A stretch of DNA of 51,867 bases. Origin: JAZFYD01 sp036443405 (GTDB lineage Bacteria > Planctomycetota > PLA2). Positions 25,418 through 32,424 of the stretch are shown piece after piece (the first letter of the stretch is position 1; each line of letters opens with the position of its first letter). The stretch spans positions 1 through 51,867 of the forward strand of contig JAZFYD010000003.1 in the NCBI GenBank assembly GCA_036443405.1, given 5' to 3'. A program made the position numbers and the translations under genes. Below the pieces are notes generated by a model. That model ran no database searches, was not told the origin of the DNA, and worked only from the letters and a program-made list of their open reading frames with translations.

Positions 25418-26925
25418 CAGGCGCCGGGTTCCTCGGTCGCGCGAACGACGACGACGTTGCCGCGGACCGCAATGACCTTGATTTCCGCGCCCGGCTGGAT
25501 CAGATCGCCGTCGCTGACGACGTCACGTTGAATCCCGGCCAGGATCGCGCGACCGGACGGTCGCAGTTGCGACTCCGCGATGCCGACGGTGCCGACCAAA
25601 TCATCGCCGGCGGTGTAGCCCGCCGCGGAACCGGTTTGGCTGCCTTCGGTCGGACCGCCGATCAGCGCAAGCCGACGGAACAGCGGGACCGTGGGTAGGA
25701 CTCGTGCGAGGCCGACCGCGAGCACGATCGAGCCCGCCACCCCGAGGAAGAAATCGCGCGCGACCGGAATGAGGTAGTGCGAGACATCGTTGTCGTAGGA
25801 GCCTTCCGGCACCGCCGCCATGCCGATTGCGACGAGGATGCACGCCAGCCCCGCGATCCCGGCCACACCGAATCCGGGTAGCACGAAGATCTCCACGACG
25901 AGCAGCAGGATGCCCGCGAGGAACAGGATGACCTCGAAGCTTCCGGCGAGGCCGGATACAGCGGATGCGCCGAAGAACAGGCCGAAGCAGATGATGGCCA
26001 GCGCCTCCGGCACGCCGGTTCCCGGAATTTTCAGCGCGAAGTAGAGCGCGCCCAAACCGACCAGGAACAGGATCGCTTTCCATCCGAGCAACCAGCGCGA
26101 GGTGCGTTCCGCCCAGTTCCAATCCATCGTTCGCACTTCGGCGTTCGGCGCGCGAATCGACCCGAGCAGGTCCGCGAGCGTGCGCTCGGTGCGCGAGCAG
26201 ATCCCGAAGTTGATCGCTTCCTTCGCGCCGAAGGTCGCGAGTTCGCCCTCACGGACGACGAGTTCGCGATCCGACAGACCACGCTCTTCGACCTCCGCTT
26301 GCGTCGGCTCGTCGTCGCCATCGTCGCTACGGAAATAGAACCAAGTGAAGCCCTTCGCCGGGTCGTTCTTGTCGTTCGGTTTCTTGTAGCGCGTGACCTC
26401 CATCTCCTGCCGCACCATGCTCATGGCGACGGGCACCGGGTAGCCGTTCCCGCTCGCGTAGGTCTTGAACGTGTTCGCGACGACGGTTTGGATTTTCTCG
26501 GCGGCTTTGCTGGAGCCCTCCGGGCCCATGGAAATCGCCTGGGAATCCCCGATCGCGCCCACCTCGTTCATGACGATCTCGCGGCAGGCGAACGAGAGCA
26601 TGGCGGCGCCGCTGATCGCGCGGCGAGGGATGTAGGCGATGGTGTGAATGTCGCGGCCCAGGTCGTAGATCTCATCGCCAAGCTCGATCGACGAGTGGAC
26701 ATAACCACCGTAGGACTCGATCTCGAGCACGATGCAATCGGCACCCCATTCCTTGGCTTCCTCGAGGCGGCGGAGGATCGACGTCTTCACCGAGGGGTCG
26801 ATCGCTTCATCGGCCGCCTCCTTGAGGTGGAGGACGGCGACTTTCTGGAACGGCCCGCGGTTCTCCGGCCCCTGAGCGAACGCGGCCGGGACCAGGACGA
26901 GGAGAAGAAACAGAGTGCGGCGCAT
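25417..26925 (-). CDS. Long NfeD-family protein with ClpP/SppA-like serine protease domain
   Basis: A 502-residue protein: signal peptide (MRRTLFLLLVLVPAAFAQG), a ClpP-class serine protease domain (about 27-260), four to five membrane helices (about 290-430) and a C-terminal OB domain (about 435-500; GTVGIAESQLRPSGRAIL). The likely nucleophile is Ser105 in RRAISGAAMLSFACREIV, with the general-base lysine among K140/K144 (EKIQTVV), as in the stomatin-operon proteases. The mature protease faces the periplasm. ATG 26925, with AAAGG 5 nt upstream, opens the signal peptide. It heads the four-gene run nfeD-nfeD-floA-charged membrane protein. Known family members cleave stomatin or prohibitin partners. 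Confidence 0.93.
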   Translation of the reverse strand: MRRTLFLLLVLVPAAFAQGPENRGPFQKVAVLHLKEAADEAIDPSVKTSILRRLEEAKEWGADCIVLEIESYGGYVHSSIELGDEIYDLGRDIHTIAYIPRRAISGAAMLSFACREIVMNEVGAIGDSQAISMGPEGSSKAAEKIQTVVANTFKTYASGNGYPVPVAMSMVRQEMEVTRYKKPNDKNDPAKGFTWFYFRSDDGDDEPTQAEVEERGLSDRELVVREGELATFGAKEAINFGICSRTERTLADLLGSIRAPNAEVRTMDWNWAERTSRWLLGWKAILFLVGLGALYFALKIPGTGVPEALAIICFGLFFGASAVSGLAGSFEVILFLAGILLLVVEIFVLPGFGVAGIAGLACILVAIGMAAVPEGSYDNDVSHYLIPVARDFFLGVAGSIVLAVGLARVLPTVPLFRRLALIGGPTEGSQTGSAAGYTAGDDLVGTVGIAESQLRPSGRAILAGIQRDVVSDGDLIQPGAEIKVIAVRGNVVVVRATEEPGA

Positions 26926-27002
26926 CGCCTTTGATTGTGAGGGCCGCGGCGAGGGCGTCAAGGTCGGCGCAAATTCTTGTCCCGTTTGCCGCCGCTCCCG
27001 GT

Positions 27003-27030
27003 TTGACGGCGAAGGCCCGTGGGATAGTTT
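27003..27030 (+). promoter_or_regulatory. Candidate promoter for a small RNA
   Basis: TTGACG (27003-27008) and TAGTTT (27025-27030) are 16 bp apart. The -35 hexamer equals that of the tRNA-Ala promoter opposite. Predicted start is near 27037. Confidence 0.45.
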
Positions 27031-27036
27031 TCTAGT

Positions 27037-27127
27037 GAAGGCGCGGACCTCTAGTGCTTTCGATGAGGGCGTTTCCCTAGCCTCCCTCGATGCCCGGTGC
27101 GATTCGGCGCACCGGGCCCTTTTTTTT
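27037..27127 (+). ncRNA. Candidate small non-coding RNA with its own terminator
   Basis: About 90 nt between a sigma-70-like promoter and a strong intrinsic terminator, with no convincing ORF or ribosome site inside. It contains two copies of CTAGTG (27032, 27051) and a possible imperfect stem CGATGAGGG / CCCTCG. It lies on the plus strand in the gap between the divergent-facing long nfeD gene and the tRNA-Ala gene, both minus. It lacks the SRP RNA tetraloop signature and I do not recognise it as 6S RNA or tmRNA. The 5' end is an estimate. Confidence 0.45.
27092..27127 (+). terminator. Strong intrinsic terminator
   Basis: A perfect 10-bp stem GCCCGGTGCG (27092-27101) / CGCACCGGGC (27108-27117) with loop ATTCGG is followed by eight T (27120-27127). 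It is the most canonical terminator in the window, and no protein gene on this strand ends before it. Confidence 0.85.
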
Positions 27128-27152
27128 GTGGCGACGCGGTCCGCACACCAAA

Positions 27153-27185
27153 GAAAAGCAAAAGGGCGACCGGTGGGGGTCGCCC
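27153..27185 (-). terminator. Intrinsic terminator of tRNA-Ala
   Basis: On the minus strand, stem GGGCGACC/GGTCGCCC (plus 27178-27185 and 27164-27171) with a 6-nt loop is followed by TTTTGCTTTTC. It starts 7 nt after the encoded CCA of the tRNA. Confidence 0.8.
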
Positions 27186-27192
27186 CTTGTTT

Positions 27193-27268
27193 TGGTGGAC
27201 CCGAGGAGGATCGAACTCCTGACCTCCTGGATGCCATCCAGGCACTCTCCCAGCTGAGCTACGGGCCC
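27193..27268 (-). tRNA. tRNA-Ala (anticodon GGC)
   Basis: A 76-nt cloverleaf with encoded CCA. Acceptor stem GGGCCCG/CGGGTCC, D-arm GCTCAGCTGGGAGAGTGC, anticodon stem CCTGG/CCAGG with loop ATGGCAT (anticodon GGC at 27233-27235), and T-arm with GTTCGATCC. All stems pair, with one G-U in the acceptor. It decodes GCC and GCU alanine codons. It stands alone, with its own promoter and terminator. Confidence 0.97.
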
Positions 27269-27277
27269 TTGATAGCG

Positions 27278-27307
27278 AGATTGTGCCCGTTGCCGGGGCG
27301 GCGTCAA
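27278..27307 (-). promoter_or_regulatory. Candidate tRNA-Ala promoter
   Basis: On the minus strand TTGACG (plus 27302-27307) and CAATCT (plus 27278-27283) are spaced 18 bp, 9 nt upstream of the mature tRNA 5' end. GC-rich sequence lies between them. Confidence 0.55.
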
Positions 27308-27444
27308 GATCAGCGGGTTCGCGCTCGCCCGTTCGTCCCTTGCCCAAAGTCCGAGTCGCGGGGAGGATCTGGGATTCTCCATCCTGAACCGGCGACCGCG
27401 CAAGCGGTTAAAGAACGGTTCCCCGCAAACCCAAAGAGACGGAC

Positions 27445-28878
27445 ATGAGCACACGCATCACGTCGCGCAGCCACAACTTCCCCAACTGGTACCAGGACGT
27501 CTGCCAGGCCGCCGAGCTGGCCGAGGCGTCGCCGGTCCGCGGGTGCATGGTGATCCGGCCTCACGGGTACGCGCTCTGGGAGAACATCCGCGATCCCCTC
27601 GATCGCATGTTCAAGGAGACGGGCCACGAAAACGCCTATTTCCCCATCTTCATTCCCATGAGCTTCATCGAAAAAGAGGCCGAGCACGTCGAAGGGTTCG
27701 CTCCCGAGCTTGCGATCGTCACCCACGGCGGAGGCAAGGAGCTCGAGGAACCTCTCGTCGTCCGACCCACGTCCGAGACCATGGTCGGCCACATGTACTC
27801 CAAGTGGATCCAGAGCCACCGAGACCTGCCCGTCCTGATCAACCAGTGGGCGAACGTCGTTCGCTGGGAGATGCGGACGCGCTTGTTTCTGCGAACCACC
27901 GAGTTCCTCTGGCAGGAGGGCCATACGGCGCACGCGAGCCAGGACGAAGCGCAGGAAGAGACGCTGCAGATGCTCGGCATCTACAAGAAACTCTGCGAGG
28001 AATACCTCGCGGTGCCCGTTCGCACCGGGATGAAGTCGGCCGCGGAGACGTTCGCCGGCGCCGATTGCACGTATGCCGTCGAAGGCCTCATGCAGGACGG
28101 CAAAGCGCTGCAGATGGCCACGAGCCACAACCTCGGCCAGAACTTCGCGAACGCGTTCGACATCCAGTTCCAGGACGTGGATGGCGAGCGCAAACACGTT
28201 TGGACGACGTCGTGGGGCCTTTCCACGCGCACGGTCGGCGCCGTGGTCATGGCCCACGGCGACGACAAGGGGCTCGTCCTTCCTCCCAAGATCGCACCCG
28301 TGCAGGCCGTGATCGTGCCGATCTTCCGAAAGGAAGACGAGAAGGCCGCCGTGCTGGGCGAAGCCCAAAAACTCGAGGCCGCGCTGAAGGATCAGGGCAT
28401 CAAGGTGCGCCTCGATTCGCGCGAGCAGATCAAGCCCGGCGCGAAGTTCTTCGAGTGGGAGAAAAAGGGCGTGCCCGTGCGCCTGGAACTCGGTCCCCGC
28501 GATGTTGCGAGTGCGCAGGCCATGCTCGTGCGCCGCGACGATGGCTCCAAGACCCCGACCCCGATCGCGGCTGTGGTCTCGAACATGGGGGCGCTGCTCG
28601 ATGAGATCCAGAAGTCGCTGTTCGATCGCGCGAGTGAGTTCCGCGATGAACACACGACGCGTGCGGACGACTGGGCCGAGTTTGAGCAGAAGCTCGAGGA
28701 ACCCGGTGGATTCATCTCCGCGCACTGGGATGGCACCGCGGAGACCGAGGCGGCGATCAAGGAAAAGACCAAGGCCACGATCCGCGTCCTGCCCATGGAC
28801 GAGGAAGCCGAGAGCGGCTCGTGCGTGCTGTCCGGCCAGCCGTCCAAGCAGCGAGTTCTGTTTGCCCGCTCGTACTAG
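27445..28878 (+). CDS. proS: Prolyl-tRNA synthetase, archaeal/eukaryote-type
   Basis: A 477-residue class II synthetase of the ProRS-3 (archaeal/eukaryotic-like) group: about 480 residues, no YbaK-type editing insertion, and a C-terminal extension ending SGQPSKQRVLFARSY. Motif 1 region GCMVIRPHGYALWENI, motif 2 VVRWEMRTRLFLRTTEFLWQEGHTAH and motif 3 region SWGLSTRTVGAVVMAHGDD are intact. It charges tRNA-Pro with proline in the cytosol. ATG 27445 follows AGAGACGG. This form is widespread in Planctomycetes, Deinococcus and some other phyla, and absent from most Proteobacteria, so it is a useful lineage marker. Confidence 0.96.
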   Translation: MSTRITSRSHNFPNWYQDVCQAAELAEASPVRGCMVIRPHGYALWENIRDPLDRMFKETGHENAYFPIFIPMSFIEKEAEHVEGFAPELAIVTHGGGKELEEPLVVRPTSETMVGHMYSKWIQSHRDLPVLINQWANVVRWEMRTRLFLRTTEFLWQEGHTAHASQDEAQEETLQMLGIYKKLCEEYLAVPVRTGMKSAAETFAGADCTYAVEGLMQDGKALQMATSHNLGQNFANAFDIQFQDVDGERKHVWTTSWGLSTRTVGAVVMAHGDDKGLVLPPKIAPVQAVIVPIFRKEDEKAAVLGEAQKLEAALKDQGIKVRLDSREQIKPGAKFFEWEKKGVPVRLELGPRDVASAQAMLVRRDDGSKTPTPIAAVVSNMGALLDEIQKSLFDRASEFRDEHTTRADDWAEFEQKLEEPGGFISAHWDGTAETEAAIKEKTKATIRVLPMDEEAESGSCVLSGQPSKQRVLFARSY

Positions 28879-29265
28879 CCCGGATTATTCACAAGACGAG
28901 CGTTCTGGACGGCCCAGCCTGCCGAGCTCTTTGCCTCTCGGCACTCGACGTGTCCTAACACTACTTCGGCCTCGAGTCGCGATCTCGACAAGCTGGACTC
29001 GCCCAGAAGGCGTTGGTCTGAACTTCAAACGTAGACCGCGCGTACAGAACGGCCTGTTCGTCTAACCGTGCAGAAGCAACGCGCCCGCCTCGTGAGTAAC
29101 CCGGGCTGGTCTGGTCCGCTAAGTCCTAATTTGACAAGGGGTTGAGCGAACTCAGCCCTTCAAAGGGGGTTGCGCCGTGGTCTTGTTCTAGTAGGGTAAT
29201 GCGCTAATGCCCACCAGATGCTGCATAGGCGGCATCCGTTCGCGCGGGCGTCGGAGGAGGAGCCG
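28879..29265 (+). other. 387-nt gene-free stretch upstream of the coiled-coil gene
   Basis: No convincing ORF. A hairpin with AAGGGGTTGAG / CTCAGCCCTT arms around CGAA spans 29136-29160; the same CCCTT can alternatively pair with AAAGGGGG at 29161-29168. TTGACA occurs at 29131-29136 without a matching -10. GGTAAT at 29195-29200 is a possible -10 for the following gene. Base composition is slightly less GC-rich than the flanking genes. Confidence 0.4.
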
Positions 29266-30255
29266 ATGGACACCCAGAAACCGAAGGCGGGAATCACCGC
29301 ACCGAACGCTGGCACGACGAAGAAGGCCAAGGGCGAATCGATCGTCTCGCGGCTGTTCGGGTTCGGGAAAAAGAAAGACCCGGTCGTCGAGCACGCCGTG
29401 GATGCGACGCCGGATGTTGTGAGTCCCGAAAACGGCGGTTTCGCACGCACTTCGGACTCGCCGGAGTCGGGGGAGGCGACAGCGGATGCTGCGGCGGCGG
29501 CTGCGCTTGAGGCCGTCGTCGGTGAGTCCGATTCGGATGACACGCGCATCCGAATTCCCGAGCAGGTGATTCGTGTCAAGCCGTCGCGTGTCAAGGCGGC
29601 CGATGCCGTAGCCTCGATCAACGAGAGTTTTCAAGAGCTCACGTCGCTCTTGGGCCACGTCGGCGATCGGTTGGATCGCCAGGACGATCGCGCCAGCGAT
29701 CTCGCGGAACAGATCAAGGACCTGCCCGAGTACCTGCGCAAATTACCGCAGATCGCGGAGGATCAAAACCGCGCGCTCGAGAACATTGGCGACCGGTTGG
29801 CGGAAGGCACCGAGATCACCCGACGCATGGCCGAGGGACAGGCGCGCGCCAACGAGGCGCTCGGTTCCCAGGTTGCGCGCACCACCGACTCGATGGAATC
29901 GATCGCGGGCGCGATGACGCGGATCCCGGACGAGTTGCGCGAGAGCACGCAGGCCCAGGCCGAGACTCTCCGCGAAGTGGCGAGCCACCATGAAGCCGCT
30001 ATCCGCAAGGTCGCGGCGGCGCAGCAGCAGCAATCCAAGGTGATTCACCACACGCACCAGAAATCGTTGCACGTGTTCCACGAGGCGACGCAGAAGAGCC
30101 TGGCCGAAGTGCAGCGCGGGGCAAAGACGCACAAGCGCCAGATGGAGGAGGTGCTCGAAGCCTCCATCTCGAACATGAAGCGCATGTTCTTGCTGTCCGG
30201 CGCGTTCATGATCGCGGCGTTGGCGGCGCTGGTCGCACTCCTGCTGCTTCGCTAG
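29266..30255 (+). CDS. Tail-anchored coiled-coil membrane protein
   Basis: A 329-residue protein with an excellent ribosome site (GGAGGAGG) before ATG 29266. Residues 1-110 are low-complexity and acidic (GEATADAAAAAALEAVVGES). From about 120 to 300 it is almost entirely helical with heptads (VASINESFQELTSLLGHVGD, ALENIGDRLAEGTEITRRM, HKRQMEEVLEASISNMKRM), resembling the signalling helices of methyl-accepting proteins without the hairpin tip motif. It ends in a C-terminal membrane helix (MFLLSGAFMIAALAALVALLLLR). Probably anchored in the inner membrane with the coiled coil in the cytoplasm; the role is unknown. A repeat cluster starts right after the stop. Confidence 0.8.
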   Translation: MDTQKPKAGITAPNAGTTKKAKGESIVSRLFGFGKKKDPVVEHAVDATPDVVSPENGGFARTSDSPESGEATADAAAAAALEAVVGESDSDDTRIRIPEQVIRVKPSRVKAADAVASINESFQELTSLLGHVGDRLDRQDDRASDLAEQIKDLPEYLRKLPQIAEDQNRALENIGDRLAEGTEITRRMAEGQARANEALGSQVARTTDSMESIAGAMTRIPDELRESTQAQAETLREVASHHEAAIRKVAAAQQQQSKVIHHTHQKSLHVFHEATQKSLAEVQRGAKTHKRQMEEVLEASISNMKRMFLLSGAFMIAALAALVALLLLR

Positions 30256-30257
30256 CC

Positions 30258-30400
30258 CGCAGTGATGTTTGCCCAACGGCTTACGCCGCAGTGATGTCTG
30301 CCCAACGGCTTACGCCGTTGGAGCGACACGTTCGAACGGTCTGAGATGTGGCGGGAACTACAGGTGGTTCGCTGTTGGAGCCATGCGCTCGCAGCGTCTG
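30258..30400 (+). repeat. 3'-end palindromic repeat cluster (family A), with 29-bp tandem unit
   Basis: Two tandem 29-bp units, each opening CGCAGTGATGTYTGCCCAAC (30258 and 30287), begin 2 nt after the stop of the coiled-coil gene. The full palindrome is at 30302-30321 (loop TTAC), followed by GGAGCGACACGTTCGAACGG, CTGAGATGTGGCGGGAACTA and a half arm near 30371-30380. The module order matches that at 14345-14480. Confidence 0.85.
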
Positions 30401-30505
30401 AGATGGGGTCTGGAGTGCTGGACTTGTCTCGCCGGAGTTTGCGCTGCGGAGGGCGGCGGGCTATTCGCGCAAAAACGCTAGGGGTCCGGTCGCGCGCTCT
30501 GTAGA

Positions 30506-30689
30506 CTCGCGGGCGTTGGCGAGACGGATTGTCCGTTTCGCGCCCCGCGGGCTCCGGGAAGCCGGTGAGAATCCGGCACGGGGCCGCCGCTGTGAGCGAT
30601 TGACGGGTGCGCAAATGCCACTGGTGACTCGACCCGAGCACCGGGAAGGCGCGTACTCCTAGTCGCGAGTCAGAAGACCGTCCCGCGGG
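30506..30689 (+). promoter_or_regulatory. Cobalamin (B12) riboswitch
   Basis: All hallmark segments are present in order: P1 arms CTCGCGGG (30506-30513) and CCCGCGGG (30682-30689), GGGAAGCCGGTGAGAATCCG (30556-30575), CGCTGTGAGCG (30588-30598), GCCACTGG (30617-30624), CGGGAAGGCG (30642-30651) and the B12 box GCGAGTCAGAAGACC (30665-30679). The aptamer binds adenosyl- or related cobalamins and normally represses B12 uptake or synthesis genes when ligand is abundant. The next gene on this strand is a beta-propeller lipoprotein starting at 30802. No canonical terminator follows; the expression platform is not obvious. Confidence 0.95.
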
Positions 30690-30711
30690 CAGGCTTTTAG
30701 GAGTCCGGTGA

Positions 30712-30741
30712 TGGCTCCAACGGCATAAGCCGTTGGGCAAA
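30712..30741 (-). repeat. Inverted family A palindrome between riboswitch and gene
   Basis: A perfect CCAACGGC-ATAA-GCCGTTGG (30717-30736) with flanks that read TGCCC...GGAGCC on the minus strand, opposite to the copy at 30302. It lies 28 nt after the riboswitch P1 and 55 nt before the ribosome site of the regulated gene, so it becomes part of the leader RNA. Confidence 0.85.
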
Positions 30742-30801
30742 GGTCATGGCACCGGCCCTGCGTGCTCGAGCCAGCACGCTTGCGAAGCATGGGGGTGCGA
30801 A

Positions 30802-32355
30802 ATGCGCTTCTTCTCATTTGTCGCGACGGTGTGTTCTGTGTTTCTTCTGGTGGCCTGCGGCGGCACCGGCCCGGTGGATCTCGCGACCGACGGTGCGACG
30901 GTCGGGCCCGGCGGCGGGCAACCTGGTAGCGGCTCCGGCGGCGGCAACGGCGGCGGCGGTTCGTCCGGCGGTTCGTCGAATCCGCAGATCACCTTCGACG
31001 ACGCCGCATACGACCTCGGCGCGTCCGGCGGTTTTCCCTCTGGCATCGAATTGGACGGTCAGAACCGCGTCTACGTTGTTTCGGACGCGACGATCCCCGC
31101 GACACTGCGGGTGATCGACGCGAGCAGTGGCTCGATCGGTTCGGAACTCAGCTCGATCACGATCACGGCGAGCGATCTCATCGATCACGACGGCGCCAAC
31201 CCTGCCCGCGCACCGACGACGTTCGGTTCGGGCCTGTTCGGCGCGTTTACCGGCGACATCGAAGTTGTCGCGAATCGGTATGTGCTGCTCACTGTGGGCG
31301 CCGGTAACTCTGCGAGCGATGACGGCGTGAACCCGTTGTACCTCGCCAACGTGGTCGTCTTGGATCGCGTTACCGGTACGGTCGTGCAGGCGATCAACGT
31401 CGGCTGGTCGCTGGATCACGTCGGCGAGTTCAGTGGCGGGGGCGGCTACACCGCGATTCCGCAAAGCCTGCCCGTGTCGGTGAAGTTCGTGCCCGATGAC
31501 GGTGAGACGTTGAAGGGCGAGATCCACGTCGCGATGAGCAACGGCGCCGGCTCCACCGCCGGACTCGGATCGTTCTACTCGGGCACGGTGCAAACCTGGC
31601 GCGCGGACTTTCTGTCTGGCACGCCGCTGACGCCGGAGACCAGCGGCAAGGCCGCAACCGACGTCACGCGCACGCACGTCTCCGCGTACTACAACCCGGT
31701 GTCGCTGACGCACGTGTTGGCCGCCAGCGGGAACTACCTGATGGTGACGGACGCGGGTGCTTCCTGGTTCAACGCGAACGGCGCGGTGCCCACGACCCAG
31801 GCGCGCATGGAGTTTCTCGATCTCGACACGGACGCGTGGCGGGACACCTGGTCGATCAACCTCGGGCTGTCGCTTCCCGCGGCGCACGAACCCGCACTCG
31901 GTCGGGATGGCGACGGCGACCGATTCGCGATGTTCACGAGCCAGACGTTCGGGTTCGTTTACGCCGTGGATCTGAGCGGCCTGGATGAAGACCCCGTCGA
32001 TACTGGAAAACTCCGCCTCCTGCAGGCGGCTCCGATCACGCAGAACCCGACGCTCATCGGCGCCGGATTCCAAAGCGACGTCGCGCTGCGCGGCGACTTC
32101 GCGATCGTCTCGTCGTTCACGACGACCGGCCTCACCGTGCTCGAGCTACCCGAGGACATCGCCACGGGCGAGATCCGCGTGAATCCGGACGAGTTCGGCA
32201 CGGCGAGCATGAAAACGACCAAGGGCTTTGGTCTCGGCCATCTGACAGCGACGAACATCCCCGGCGTGGCCGTCATCGCGATCTTGAACGGCGGTTTTTT
32301 CCCGCCGAGCAACTCCGCGCTGGTGACGCTGGACGCGGACGGCCTCTTGGACTGA
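30802..32355 (+). CDS. Beta-propeller lipoprotein under cobalamin riboswitch control
   Basis: A 517-residue protein. The lipoprotein signal MRFFSFVATVCSVFLLVAC has lipobox LVAC, followed by a Gly/Ser-rich tether (about 35-62). The rest shows repeated beta-propeller-like blades, for example GIELDGQNRVYVVSD and TLRVIDASSG, then YLANVVVLDRVTGTVVQAIN, ARMEFLDLDTDAW, FGFVYAVDLSGLD and SNSALVTLDADG. These resemble YncE/lactonase-type propellers with about six or seven blades. ATG 30802 follows GGGGGTG. Placement behind a B12 riboswitch suggests a surface protein for corrinoid capture, comparable in design to BtuG lipoproteins of Bacteroidetes. No sequence identity with BtuG is claimed. Confidence 0.8.
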   Translation: MRFFSFVATVCSVFLLVACGGTGPVDLATDGATVGPGGGQPGSGSGGGNGGGGSSGGSSNPQITFDDAAYDLGASGGFPSGIELDGQNRVYVVSDATIPATLRVIDASSGSIGSELSSITITASDLIDHDGANPARAPTTFGSGLFGAFTGDIEVVANRYVLLTVGAGNSASDDGVNPLYLANVVVLDRVTGTVVQAINVGWSLDHVGEFSGGGGYTAIPQSLPVSVKFVPDDGETLKGEIHVAMSNGAGSTAGLGSFYSGTVQTWRADFLSGTPLTPETSGKAATDVTRTHVSAYYNPVSLTHVLAASGNYLMVTDAGASWFNANGAVPTTQARMEFLDLDTDAWRDTWSINLGLSLPAAHEPALGRDGDGDRFAMFTSQTFGFVYAVDLSGLDEDPVDTGKLRLLQAAPITQNPTLIGAGFQSDVALRGDFAIVSSFTTTGLTVLELPEDIATGEIRVNPDEFGTASMKTTKGFGLGHLTATNIPGVAVIAILNGGFFPPSNSALVTLDADGLLD

Positions 32356-32424
32356 GCTAGCGTGTGCATCCGCCCGTCGCGTGGGATGAACCACGCGGCG
32401 GGCGCAAACCGTAGACTGACGTCC

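Noticed and set aside
27037..27127. Assignment of the small RNA to SRP RNA or 6S RNA
   Set aside because: The GGAAG-type SRP tetraloop signature is missing, and the long closing stem with central bubble of 6S RNA is not evident.
25417..27237. A 606-residue version of the long NfeD protein starting upstream of 26925
   Set aside because: The extra 104 residues are Arg/Ser-rich, cross the antisense of the small RNA and the tRNA terminator, and precede a proper signal peptide at 26925.
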